NCBI GenBank assembly: GCA_036377595.1
Contig: DASUYB010000018.1
Span: 1 to 44,083, forward strand
Direction: 5' to 3'
Length of the DNA: 44,083 nt
From: Longimicrobium sp.
GTDB lineage: Bacteria > Gemmatimonadota > Gemmatimonadetes > Longimicrobiales > Longimicrobiaceae
Shown: piece by piece, positions 9,554 to 19,698 of the stretch
How the letters are laid out: each line of letters begins with the position of its first letter
Position numbering within the stretch: position 1 is the first letter of the stretch
Notes under the pieces: generated by a model
Seen by the model: only the letters and a program-made list of their open reading frames with translations
The model's database searches: none
What the model was told of the DNA's origin: nothing
Position numbers and translations under genes: made by a program

Positions 9554-9973
9554 TTAGCAGTACTGCTCGAACGCGCCGACGAGGTCGCGGGCGATGGCGT
9601 CGGCGGTGCGGCCCTCGATCTGGTGGCGCTCCATCATGTAGGCCACGTCGCCGTCCTTCAGCAGCGCGATGGAGGGGGACGAGGGCGGATAGCCGTGGAT
9701 GTACTCGCGGGCGCGCGCGGTGGCCTCCAGGTCCTGCCCGGCGAACACCGTCGTCATCCTGGCCGGCTTCTTCTGCGCCTGCTGCAGCGCCATGGCGATC
9801 CCCGGGCGCGCGTTGCGGGCCGCGCAGCCGCACATGCTGTTCACCACCAGCAGCGTGGGCTCCCTGGCGTCGGCCAGCTCGGCATCGACCTCGTCCGCGG
9901 TCTTCAGCTCCTGCACGCCCAGCCGCGTCAGCTCCTGCCGCATCGGGGTGATGAACCGCTCGTCGTAAGGCAT
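9554..9973 (-). CDS. BrxA/BrxB family bacilliredoxin
   Basis: 139 residues, the usual length for the YphP/YqiW family. The C48-G-C50 motif lies in the context VVNSMCGCAARNARPG, exactly where the family has its CGC active site. The rest shows a thioredoxin-like fold, including a PPSSPSIAL stretch (cis-Pro region). In Firmicutes these proteins remove bacillithiol from mixed disulfides; here a thiol-disulfide or reductase role in the cytoplasm is inferred. It ends EQYC, with a terminal Cys. GGAGGT-like sequence precedes the ATG. The gene is alone between terminators. Confidence 0.92.
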   Translation of the reverse strand: MPYDERFITPMRQELTRLGVQELKTADEVDAELADAREPTLLVVNSMCGCAARNARPGIAMALQQAQKKPARMTTVFAGQDLEATARAREYIHGYPPSSPSIALLKDGDVAYMMERHQIEGRTADAIARDLVGAFEQYC

Positions 9974-10155
9974 CCGTCCACCTCCGGTTATGTTGCTCGC
10001 ATCGGCCCGTGGCCGATTGGTTCACTGCTGTACCATACCCAATCTAAGCTCCCCCGCAAGGCGCGTACACCCGTGGACACTGGACGCGAATTCTGTCGTC
10101 TCCAGTGACCGCTGGCGCCAAGGATCCGCCCGCACTCACGCACTCCCGCACTCGG

Positions 10156-10728
10156 TCACCGCGCGTTCGGCACCCACGGCGTGTCGAGGACGCCGGAGCG
10201 GCGGTTGGCGAGGCGCGCGAGCGTGAACAGCAGGTCGGAGAGCCGGTTGAGGTACATGATGTACTCCGCGCGGACCGTGGCCTCGTGCGAGAGGGCGACC
10301 ACGCGGCGCTCCGCCCGCCGGCAGACGGTGCGCGCGAGGTGCAGCGCCGCGCCCGCCGGCGAGCCGCCGGGGAGGATGAAGCTGTTGAGCGGCTCCAGCT
10401 CGCCCTCCGCGGCGTCGATGGCGCGCTCCAGCTCCTCGATCCGCGCGGCGTGCAGCGCGGGGATGTAGGCGTTCTCGCGGCCTCCGTCCTCGGGCGCGGG
10501 GGTGGCCAGGTTGGCGCCGAGGGTGAACAGGTCCGCCTGCACCTGCCGCAGCCCGAAATCCCCCAGCCCCGCCGCCTCCAGGTGCAGCACGACGAGGCCG
10601 AGCGTGGAGTTCAGCTCGTCGACCTCGCCGTAGGCGTCCACGCGCACGTGGTCCTTGGGCACACGGCCGCCGCCGAACAACCCCGTCTCGCCGCGGTCGC
10701 CGGTCTTCGTGTAGATCTTCATCGTCAT
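10156..10728 (-). CDS. PduO-type ATP:cob(I)alamin adenosyltransferase
   Basis: 190 residues. The N-terminal signature KIYTKTGDRGETGLFGGGR gives the ATP-binding motif of PduO-type enzymes. R-x-E-Y-I-M-Y-L-N-R-L-S-D-L-L-F near the C-terminus is the second family motif, forming the base of the corrinoid site. It makes adenosylcobalamin from cob(I)alamin and ATP in the cytoplasm. The ATG at 10726-10728 overlaps the TGA of the upstream DinB-like gene (ATGA), so the two are translationally coupled. Alternative Met residues follow two codons later. The 180 bases downstream contain short repeats of the form CGCACTC at 10128-10152. No cobalamin biosynthesis or mutase gene is nearby. Confidence 0.93.
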   Translation of the reverse strand: MTMKIYTKTGDRGETGLFGGGRVPKDHVRVDAYGEVDELNSTLGLVVLHLEAAGLGDFGLRQVQADLFTLGANLATPAPEDGGRENAYIPALHAARIEELERAIDAAEGELEPLNSFILPGGSPAGAALHLARTVCRRAERRVVALSHEATVRAEYIMYLNRLSDLLFTLARLANRRSGVLDTPWVPNAR

Positions 10729-11447
10729 GGGGATGCGGTCCGGTTGTCGAGCGCGGCTCCCGCGGCGCGGCCGAGCGTCCACTCGAGCCAGAGCAGGCGC
10801 CGCAGCACCTTGCGCGGCGTCCACTCCTCGCCGTCGAGCTCGATGCGGGTGCCGCGGCGCTCGGGATCGAGATGGCCCAGGTGCTGAACGACCAGCGCCA
10901 TCGCCGTGTCCAGCCGCCCGATGGCGGAATCCGGCGTCTCCGCCATCGGCGACGCGCCCAGGCGGCCGAGCGTCCACCACTGCGCGCGGGCCAGCTCCTC
11001 CAGCACCTGCCGCACCGTCCAGCCGCCCTCGGCGGGGGTGTCGAGCGCGGCCTCCACCTCGCGGCGGGGGATGGCGCGGATGCGCGCGAGCAGCGTCCCG
11101 CGCAGGTCGCCCAGCAGCCGCACGCCGCGCCGCAGCTCGTCGTCGGTGAGCGGCCGCAGGTCGGCGGCGAAGAGCGCGGCGCTCTCGCCGGCGCCGGCGC
11201 GCGCGTCGGTCTCGATCCATTCGTCGACCGCGAGCTCCACCTCCGCCTCGAGCGGCGGGACGGGCTCGCCGACCGAGGCCAGGAAGCGCAGCCACTCCAC
11301 CAGGTCGCGCTCGAACTCGGCCACGGCGTCGGCAGGCGACGGGCCGGCGCCCGCGCATCCCGCCGGCTCCAGCGGGTGCGCCCACAGATGCCCGTCCGCC
11401 CCCTCTTCGAGGCCGATGGCGATGCGGGGTGGGGATGAGACTGTCAT
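10725..11447 (-). CDS. DinB-like four-helix protein with HicB-like N-terminus
   Basis: 240 residues. The first 55 or so (IAIGLEEGADGHLWAHPLEP then CAGAGPSPADAVAEF) look like a HicB-type partial RNase H fold. From about 75 to 235 the sequence is helical and repeats a DinB-type pattern: GGWTVRQVLEELARAQWWTL and EEWTPRKVLRRLLWLEWTLG. DinB/YfiT proteins often bind a metal through three His; the only well-placed His pair seen is in QHLGHLD, so activity is doubtful. It overlaps the adenosyltransferase gene by four bases. Function unknown; a thiol-dependent transferase role, as for some DinB proteins, is only a possibility. Confidence 0.7.
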   Translation of the reverse strand: MTVSSPPRIAIGLEEGADGHLWAHPLEPAGCAGAGPSPADAVAEFERDLVEWLRFLASVGEPVPPLEAEVELAVDEWIETDARAGAGESAALFAADLRPLTDDELRRGVRLLGDLRGTLLARIRAIPRREVEAALDTPAEGGWTVRQVLEELARAQWWTLGRLGASPMAETPDSAIGRLDTAMALVVQHLGHLDPERRGTRIELDGEEWTPRKVLRRLLWLEWTLGRAAGAALDNRTASP

Positions 11448-11479
11448 CTACAGCATGCTCCAATATTTCGCCGCTCCGG

Positions 11480-11652
11480 CATCGCGCCCTCTCCGGCTCG
11501 CTTAGGCTCGCGACCTCTCCCGTACCGGGAGAGGTAGCCCGGACACATCTCGCGCTAAATGCGAACAACAGCGCGGCCACGACCCAAGTCGCGCTCCTAG
11601 CCGCAGTTCTCCCCTCCCCTGCGCAGCGGGGGAGGGGCCGGGGGAGGGGGCC
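11480..11652. repeat. R3 and R4 palindromic repeats in one intergenic region
   Basis: Bases 11480-11542 hold a short R3 copy (CGCGCCCTCTCCGGCTCGC, then CCTCTCCCG-TAC-CGGGAGAGG and TAGCCC). Bases 11606-11652 hold an R4 copy, the near-exact reverse complement of 4310-4357 (GTTCTCCCCTCCCCTGCG and onward). So the R3 plus R4 pairing seen at 4.2 kb is repeated here, with R4 inverted. No gene lies in 11448-11703. Confidence 0.8.
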
Positions 11653-11703
11653 TGCCCGCGGCCGCGCAATCACCATTGGACGGGACAGATCTCAACCCCT
11701 CGC

Positions 11704-12624
11704 TCAACTCACCGCCGGCTCCAGCAGCTCCAGCGTGCCCGCATCCGCGTCCAGCCGCGCGCGGACGCCTTCGGGGAGCGTCCAGCTCTCGTCGACGTGG
11801 CCGAAGGGGAATCCGTACGCCACAGGCACGCCCATCTCCCCCAGGCGGTCGCGCAGCACGTCCACGAGCGCGGGGACGCCGGGTTCGTCCGCGTCGGGGA
11901 TCTCGGTGATGCCACCCAGCGCGATCCCCGCGACGCCGTCCAGCACGCCCGCGAGCCGCAGCTGCGTGAGGAGGCGGTCCAGGCGGTACATGTGCTCCCC
12001 GACCTCCTCGAGGAAGAGGATCGCGCCCTCCGCGCGGATGGCGTACGGCGTCCCCAGCGTCGCGGCGACGAGCGCCAGGTTGCCGCCGACCAGCCGCCCC
12101 TCCGCCGCGCCGGGCACCAGCGTCTCCGCGCGCGCGGCGCCGTCGGGGAACGGGAGCACGCCCGCAGGCTCGGCGACCGTGAGCGCGCGGAGCAATCCAT
12201 CTTCCGAGAACGCGGTCAGCGTCTGCGTCGCCGGATGCGGGCCGTGGAAGGAGACGATCCCCAGCCGCTGGATGCCCAGGTGCAGCGCGGTGTTGTCGCT
12301 GAAGCCGATCACCGGGCGCGGGCGGGCCGCCAGCGCGCGCCAGTCGATGGCGTCGAGGATGCGCATCACCCCGTAGCCACCGCGCAGGCACCAGATCGCG
12401 TCGACCGAATCGTCGCGCAGCGCGTCGTTCAGGTCGTCCACGCGCTGCGCATCGGGCGCGGAGAGGTAGCCGTGGCGGTCCCGCGCGCAACGGCCGACGA
12501 CGGGCTCGAATCCCCATCCCCGCAGGCGTTCCTCCGCGCGGTCGACGGCGCCCTCCGCCAGCGGCCCCGCGGGCGCCACCAGGGCGATGCGCGCACCGGG
12601 CCGCAGGGCGGGCGGCCGGATCAC
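11704..12624 (-). CDS. LD-carboxypeptidase (peptidase family S66)
   Basis: 306 residues, usual family length. It cleaves the L,D bond that frees the terminal D-Ala of murein tetrapeptides during peptidoglycan recycling. The nucleophile Ser109 sits in VIGFSDNTAL; the Glu and His of the triad are the expected E206/E207 (ILFLEEVGEHMYRLDR) and H276 (GFPFGHVDES). The entry motif IALVAPAGPL lies at 13-22. The start is GTG at 12622-12624, overlapping the TGA of the MFS gene (GTGA), so it is coupled to it. No signal peptide, hence cytoplasmic. Some S66 members act on microcin C-like peptide nucleotides instead; the pairing with an efflux pump leaves this open. Confidence 0.92.
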   Translation of the reverse strand: MIRPPALRPGARIALVAPAGPLAEGAVDRAEERLRGWGFEPVVGRCARDRHGYLSAPDAQRVDDLNDALRDDSVDAIWCLRGGYGVMRILDAIDWRALAARPRPVIGFSDNTALHLGIQRLGIVSFHGPHPATQTLTAFSEDGLLRALTVAEPAGVLPFPDGAARAETLVPGAAEGRLVGGNLALVAATLGTPYAIRAEGAILFLEEVGEHMYRLDRLLTQLRLAGVLDGVAGIALGGITEIPDADEPGVPALVDVLRDRLGEMGVPVAYGFPFGHVDESWTLPEGVRARLDADAGTLELLEPAVS

Positions 12625-13820
12625 GCCGCGCCTCCCGCGAGCGCCAGCAGCACCGCGCCCGCGGCGACGGCGATCCCCGACGCGGCGAGCCACGGCGCGG
12701 CGAGCCCCACGTGCGCCAGCGCCACGCCGCCCAGCATCGGCCCCGCCACGCGCCCGAGCGCCGAGAGCGACTGGTAGATCCCCAGCAGCCGCCCCTGCTC
12801 GCCCGCGCCGCCCTGGTGCGAGATCAGCGACGACATCGACGGCGACGCCATCCCCTGCCCCAGCGCCACCAGCGCGAGCGCGGCCAGGAGCAGCGCCAGC
12901 CCCGGCGCGAGCGCCGTCGCCGCAAGCCCCGCCGCGATCAGCGCGATCCCCAGCAGCGCCGTCCTCGTCTCTCCCGTCCGCTTGACGACGCGGCCGACGA
13001 GCGCGCCCTGCGCCAGCGCGGAGACGATGCCGATGAACGCGAACACGTAGGCGATGCCGTGGCGGGTGAAGTGCCAGCGCGCGTCGGCCCACAGGCTGAA
13101 GGTGGCCTCCATGGCTGCGATGGCCAGGGTGACGAGGAAGCCGGCCGCGTAGAGCGCGCGCAGCCGGCCGGGCATCCCCCGCCCCACCAGCGCGCGCAGG
13201 CGGTCGCCCAACCCGAAGCCGCGCGGGTGCGCCTGCCGCCGCTCGGGCGGAAGCGATTCGGGGAGCAGGACGACGGCGAGCAGCGCGTTCGCCAGTGTCA
13301 CCGCGGCGGCGGCCAGGAACGGCGCCGCGAATCCCCAGCGCGACATCATCCCGCCCACCGCGGGGCCGATGATGAAGCCGAGGCCGAACGCCGCGCCGAT
13401 GATCCCCATCCCCCGAGCGCGCTCCTCCGGCCCGGTGACGTCGGCCACGTACGCCTGCGCCACGCCGATGTTCGCGCCCGCCAGCCCGTTGGCCGCGCGC
13501 GCCGCGAAGAGCACCGGGAGCGATCCCGCGAGGCCGAACGCGAGGTACGTCGCCGCGGAGCCGAAGAGGCCGAGCAGGAGCACGGGCCGCCGGCCGACGC
13601 GATCCGAGATCCGCCCCCACATCGGCGCGAAGAGGAACTGCATCAGCGAGTACACGGCCAGCAGCCAGGTGACCGTGACCGGCCCGGCGCCGAAGCGCTG
13701 CGCGTATAGCGGAAGAAGGGGGATGACGATCCCGAACCCCACCAGGTCCAGGAACACGGTGAGGAAGACGATCCCCAGCGGCGACTTCCCCGCGGCCGGG
13801 GGACGCACGTCGGCACCCAC
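12621..13820 (-). CDS. MFS efflux transporter (TetA-like)
   Basis: About 399 residues from a GTG at 13820, or up to 422 from 13889. It is a 12-helix major facilitator protein. The A-type motif GRISDRVGRRPVLLLGLFG follows helix 2. Helix 5 carries GAAFGLGFIIGPAVGG, the motif C typical of drug-proton antiporters (TetA and relatives). The GTG lies one base after the TGA of the small upstream gene, and the stop overlaps the LD-carboxypeptidase start. The three thus form a tight operon. Substrate cannot be read from the sequence; drug or peptidoglycan-fragment export are possibilities. Confidence 0.88.
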   Translation of the reverse strand: MGADVRPPAAGKSPLGIVFLTVFLDLVGFGIVIPLLPLYAQRFGAGPVTVTWLLAVYSLMQFLFAPMWGRISDRVGRRPVLLLGLFGSAATYLAFGLAGSLPVLFAARAANGLAGANIGVAQAYVADVTGPEERARGMGIIGAAFGLGFIIGPAVGGMMSRWGFAAPFLAAAAVTLANALLAVVLLPESLPPERRQAHPRGFGLGDRLRALVGRGMPGRLRALYAAGFLVTLAIAAMEATFSLWADARWHFTRHGIAYVFAFIGIVSALAQGALVGRVVKRTGETRTALLGIALIAAGLAATALAPGLALLLAALALVALGQGMASPSMSSLISHQGGAGEQGRLLGIYQSLSALGRVAGPMLGGVALAHVGLAAPWLAASGIAVAAGAVLLALAGGAA

Positions 13821-13821
13821 G

Positions 13822-14094
13822 TCAGCGCCCGAACGGGAGCCGGGCAAGGCTGCGGAGGTCGCCGATCTGCTCGATGACGGACTTCTCACCCTTCGGTTGT
13901 GCCTCGGCCGGAGCGCGCAGGCCGCCCAGGGCGTCGCGCACGTCCAGGATCGCTTCCAGGTAGAGCTGGTCGCGGCGGAAGTCCAGGTCCAGCCGCGCCA
14001 TCTCGCGCTCGTCGCCGGCGGCCTGCGCTCGGGCGTAGTGCTCGCGGTAGAGCGCTTCCAGGTTGGCGATCAGGTGCTCGCGCGGTCGCGGCAC
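13822..14094 (-). CDS. Small conserved-looking helical protein, unknown
   Basis: 90 residues from a GTG at 14094 that has GGAGGAG eight bases upstream; a longer frame reaches 14148 but lacks a ribosome site. The sequence (VPRPREHLIANLEALYREHY, then AQAAGDEREMARLDLDFRRD) is highly charged and predicted helical, possibly coiled-coil, with no membrane segment or Cys. It leads a three-gene operon with the MFS transporter and LD-carboxypeptidase. I do not recognise a family. Confidence 0.65.
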   Translation of the reverse strand: MPRPREHLIANLEALYREHYARAQAAGDEREMARLDLDFRRDQLYLEAILDVRDALGGLRAPAEAQPKGEKSVIEQIGDLRSLARLPFGR

Positions 14095-14277
14095 GGCGGC
14101 GTCTCCTCCACTCGCGGCGGGCGTTCGGGAAAGGCGGGAAGATACCACCCGCGCCGCGGGAGTGACAACGCGCCGCGCCGTCGGCAGATTCCGCCGACGG
14201 ATGGCCTCACGCGGAGGCGCGGAGGACGCGGAGAGCTCACCGCGGACTCTGCTTCACGGATCGACAGGAGATCGGAC

Positions 14278-14595
14278 GTGCAGGAAGACGCGCGCATCGC
14301 GGCGCTGCGGAAGATGGCGGAGTCGAAGCCGGACGACCCGCGGCCGCGCTTCGGGCTGGCGATGGAATTCGAGAAGGCGGAGCGATGGGAGGAGGCCGTC
14401 GCCGAGTTGCGCGCGTACCTGGCCCTCACCGACGACGAGGGGAACGCGTACGGCCGCCTGGGGAAGGCGCTGCGCCAGCTCGGCCGCGACGACGAGGCCA
14501 GGGAGGCGTACCGCCAGGGCGTCGACGCCGCCTACCGTCACGGCCATCCCACCATGGCGGGCGAGTTCGAGGACGTGCTGGAGGAGTGGGACTGA
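14278..14595 (+). CDS. Short tetratricopeptide (TPR) protein
   Basis: 105 residues starting at GTG (14278-14280), with AGGAG about nine bases upstream. Three TPR-like helical hairpins: PRPRFGLAMEFEKAERWEEA, GNAYGRLGKALRQLGRDDEA and a final one ending at FEDVLEEWD. The whole protein is one TPR module of the kind used for protein contacts, with no signal sequence. It converges on the shikimate kinase gene across a tandem-repeat hairpin. Partner unknown. Confidence 0.8.
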   Translation: MQEDARIAALRKMAESKPDDPRPRFGLAMEFEKAERWEEAVAELRAYLALTDDEGNAYGRLGKALRQLGRDDEAREAYRQGVDAAYRHGHPTMAGEFEDVLEEWD

Positions 14596-14600
14596 GCGAG

Positions 14601-14703
14601 GTGCGAAAGTGCGAGAGTGCGAAGGTGCGAGAGTGCCAGGAGTGCGCTCCATGCTTTCGCACTTTCGCACTTTCGCACTCTCGCACTCTCGCACTCTCGC
14701 ACT
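14601..14703. repeat. Inverted arrays of the octamer GTGCGARR
   Basis: Four units GTGCGAAA, GTGCGAGA, GTGCGAAG, GTGCGAGA run from 14601. After an 18-base loop region, the complementary octamers (TTCGCACT three times, then CTCGCACT three times) run to 14703. The two arms can form a long hairpin with several registers. It fills the gap between the TPR gene and the shikimate kinase gene, which converge, so it probably also acts as a transcription barrier. Confidence 0.85.
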
Positions 14704-14706
14704 TGC

Positions 14707-15291
14707 TCACGGCGGCGCGAACGCCGCCAGCGCGCGCATCCGCACGATCGTCTCGATCTCGTACGCGATGGACTCGGTCGAGCGCCCGTCGGTGGGGATG
14801 GAGAGATCGGCGAGACGATAAAGATCCTCGCGCGCGGCGATCATCTCCGCGATGCGCGGCACGGGATCGTCCAGCTCGCGGAACGGGCGGTCGATGATGT
14901 CGGCCTTGAGCCGCCGCGCCGTCTCCTCGGGCGACACCTTCAGCCATACCGCCAGCGTGTCGCCGCCCAGCATCCGCAGCAGCTCGGGGCGGGTGATCCA
15001 GCCGCCGCCCGGCGCCAGCACCACGAACGGCGTCTCCGCCACCTCCGCGGTGAGCGCCGCCTCCAGCTCGCGCAGCCGCTCCTGCCCGTCGTCGAGCACC
15101 AGGTCGCCGATGGTGCGCCCCTCCCGCCGCTCGATCTCCACGTCGAAGTCCAGGAACCGCCACTCCAGCCGCCGTGCCAGCGCCTGCCCCACGGTGCTCT
15201 TCCCCGACGTCATGTAGCCGAGCAGGACGACGCGCACGATGGGGCGCGGCGCGGACGGCGGAGCGATCGGCGGCGGTGGGGCGTCGGTCAT
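14707..15291 (-). CDS. aroK: Shikimate kinase
   Basis: 194 residues including a Pro-rich N-terminal tail (MTDAPPPPIAPPSAPRP) before the kinase fold. It phosphorylates shikimate with ATP in the aromatic amino-acid pathway. P-loop GYMTSGKST at 25-33, with Thr in place of the usual Gly of GxMGxGKS. The shikimate-binding pair is in FLDFD (D48/D50), then ERLRELE, and the GGG motif at 95-97 (LAPGGGWIT). The lid region holds RPF. The Met at 15291 is the natural start; the frame is open to 15360 without family sequence. No other aro gene is adjacent. Related gluconate or adenylate kinases are less likely given the GGG motif. Confidence 0.88.
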   Translation of the reverse strand: MTDAPPPPIAPPSAPRPIVRVVLLGYMTSGKSTVGQALARRLEWRFLDFDVEIERREGRTIGDLVLDDGQERLRELEAALTAEVAETPFVVLAPGGGWITRPELLRMLGGDTLAVWLKVSPEETARRLKADIIDRPFRELDDPVPRIAEMIAAREDLYRLADLSIPTDGRSTESIAYEIETIVRMRALAAFAPP

Positions 15292-15354
15292 GCGCGCGCC
15301 GCAAAGCAGGATGCGCGCCGCGGCAAGCGTAGAGCGGTCGGCGACACCCCGAGA

Positions 15355-15543
15355 TGTCATCCTGAGGGCGCGGCGACCGGAGCGTCGTCCGCGCAGATGT
15401 CTGCGCGCCCGAAGGATCTACTCGACGCGGCTGGAGGTCAGGCCGGACGAGCCGGCATCTCCGCGGGGATGAGTAGATCCTTCGGTCGGCGCCCGCCTTC
15501 AGTCCAGACGCGAGTTGGGCGCGGCGCCTCCCTCAGGATGACA
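15355..15543. repeat. Complete dispersed palindromic element (TGTCATCCTGAGG family)
   Basis: It is bounded by a perfect 13-bp terminal inverted repeat, TGTCATCCTGAGG at 15355-15367 and CCTCAGGATGACA at 15531-15543. A second inverted pair, GAAGGATCTACTC at 15411-15423 and GAGTAGATCCTTC at 15471-15483, lies inside. It occupies most of the gap between the shikimate kinase start and the arginase-like stop. Half of the same element occurs at 26-93. No coding capacity seen. Confidence 0.9.
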
Positions 15544-15569
15544 TCGAGAGGCATCGCAGGATGGCTCCC

Positions 15570-16433
15570 TCAGGATTCGTCCTGCAGCGGCGCGGCAAGC
15601 GCGGCGATGTGCTCCATCAACTCCAGCCCGACGGCGAGCATCCGCCCGTCCGCATCCACCGCCGGGTCGTACGCGGTGATGGCGGCGGCGGCGATGGGCA
15701 TCCGCGCGGCGACTTCGCCGATGAGCGCGCGCACCTCGTCCGCGGTGAGGCCGGCGGGTGGCTGTAAGGTGTTGGCGCGGCCGTCGTCCGGGTCGTGCAC
15801 GTCGAGATCCACGTGCAGATAGATGCGCTGCACGCGCCCCGCGAGCGCATCCAGCCGCCACGCCAGCTCGGCCGGATCGCGCACGGCATCGGGCGTGAGC
15901 GCCAGGATGCGCGAGCGGTCGAGGTAGTACTGCTCCGCGGGATCGAGGTCGCGCGCGCCGGCGAGCAGCACGTGCTCCTCGGGCACCGGCTCGAAGCCGT
16001 CCACGCGGCGCGACAGCTCGCTCCAGCAGCGGCCGAGCGCCACCGCCAGCGCCATCCCGTCCAGCATTCCGCTGACCGTCGTCTCCGGCGTGTTCAGGTC
16101 GCCGTGCGCGTCCAGCCACACCACGCCGGTGCCCGGCCCCAGCGACGCCAGGATCCCCAGCGAGGTGATGCAGTTCCCCGCCAGCACCAGCGGGAACGAG
16201 CTGCGCCCGAGCGCCGCCCTCACCGCGAACGCCGTCGCGCGCGCCACGTCGAACGCGGTCGCGATCTCCGTCGCCAGCTCCGGCTCCACGCCCACAGTCG
16301 TCTCGCGCACGCTCCCGGCGACCACGCGCAGCCGCTCCGCCGCGCCCGCGTCGCGGAAGTGCATCGGCCCCGCGCCCATCCGCACCCCGCGGTGGCCAGA
16401 ATCGTACGGCACCAGAATCAGATCCACCGGCAT
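15570..16433 (-). CDS. Arginase/agmatinase-fold protein with altered metal site
   Basis: 287 residues of the ureohydrolase fold. The binuclear Mn site is mostly intact: D108-A-H110-G-D112 (WLDAHGDLN) and D209-x-D211 in YLHVDLDVHDP. The first motif, normally GGDHS, is here AGNC (residues 85-88), so the His ligand is replaced by Cys. Substrate may therefore differ from arginine or agmatine, or the site may hold another metal. The start at 16433 has GGGGAGGTGGGGG right before it; a Met six codons upstream (16451) is possible but would place that run inside the gene. It lies between two repeat-rich gaps, without arginine-pathway neighbours. Confidence 0.85.
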   Translation of the reverse strand: MPVDLILVPYDSGHRGVRMGAGPMHFRDAGAAERLRVVAGSVRETTVGVEPELATEIATAFDVARATAFAVRAALGRSSFPLVLAGNCITSLGILASLGPGTGVVWLDAHGDLNTPETTVSGMLDGMALAVALGRCWSELSRRVDGFEPVPEEHVLLAGARDLDPAEQYYLDRSRILALTPDAVRDPAELAWRLDALAGRVQRIYLHVDLDVHDPDDGRANTLQPPAGLTADEVRALIGEVAARMPIAAAAITAYDPAVDADGRMLAVGLELMEHIAALAAPLQDES

Positions 16434-16480
16434 CCCCCACCTCCCCTTCATCTGCGTGAGGCAGTCAATCTAAACGGCAA

Positions 16481-16550
16481 CCTCACGCAGAGCAGCAGAG
16501 GAAGCAGAGAACTCACCGTAGTCCTCTGCTTCCTCCGCTGCTCTGCGTGA
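16481..16550. repeat. CTCACGCAGAG stem-loop repeat (R2), copy 1
   Basis: CTCACGCAGAGCAGCAGAGG and onward at 16482 is followed by its complement ending CTGCTCTGCGTGA at 16550. A lone right arm of the same family, CTGCTGACCCTGCTGACTCT then GCGTGAG, lies at 16624-16650, close to the end of gyrA. It sits between gyrA 3' and the arginase-like gene 5'. Related copies are at 19554, 31847 and 36721. Confidence 0.85.
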
Positions 16551-16659
16551 TATGAGATTATCTGTTCAGATAAATGCAGGAAGGGCGGAGCACCTCGCGG
16601 CGCTCCGCTCTTCTGCGGTTCAACTGCTGACCCTGCTGACTCTGCGTGAGCCCAAAGGA

Positions 16660-19356
<2,697 letters not shown>

Positions 19357-19553
19357 TCAGCGGGTCTGGGAGCGTCGGATGTGCCTGCGTCCGGCGCGGT
19401 TGCGCGGGACCGGAATAGTACCCCGGAGGGAGGGCTTCGTGCCCGTGCGCGTGCGCGCGTGAGGGACCGGGCAACCTATGCTCCCGCGCGTGTTTCCGCC
19501 AGTTGCGCTCACGCGGTGGACGGGGTCGGGACGCGCGGCAAACATCCAGGATT

Positions 19554-19629
19554 TCTCACGCAGAGGCCGCAGAGGCCGCAGAGGACCGTCACTCGGCTCC
19601 TCTGCGACCTCTGCGGCCTCTGCGTGAGA
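19554..19629. repeat. CTCACGCAGAG stem-loop repeat (R2), copy 2
   Basis: TCTCACGCAGAGGCCGCAGA and onward at 19554 and its complement ending GGCCTCTGCGTGAGA at 19629. Arms are built of repeated GGCCGCAGA nonamers. It lies in the 342-base gap 19357-19698 between the gyrA start and the end of the plug protein gene; the rest of that gap shows no gene. The gyrA promoter should lie between 19357 and about 19550. Confidence 0.85.
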
Positions 19630-19698
19630 CCATTCCCTCTGATCGTCGACGCCAACGGCGCGTCTCCGCGGGCGGATGTTCCGCCCCCGCTCAGCGCG

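Noticed and set aside
14601-14703. Short regular repeats that could be taken for a CRISPR array
   Set aside because: Units are 8 bases without spacers and form an inverted pair; no cas genes nearby.
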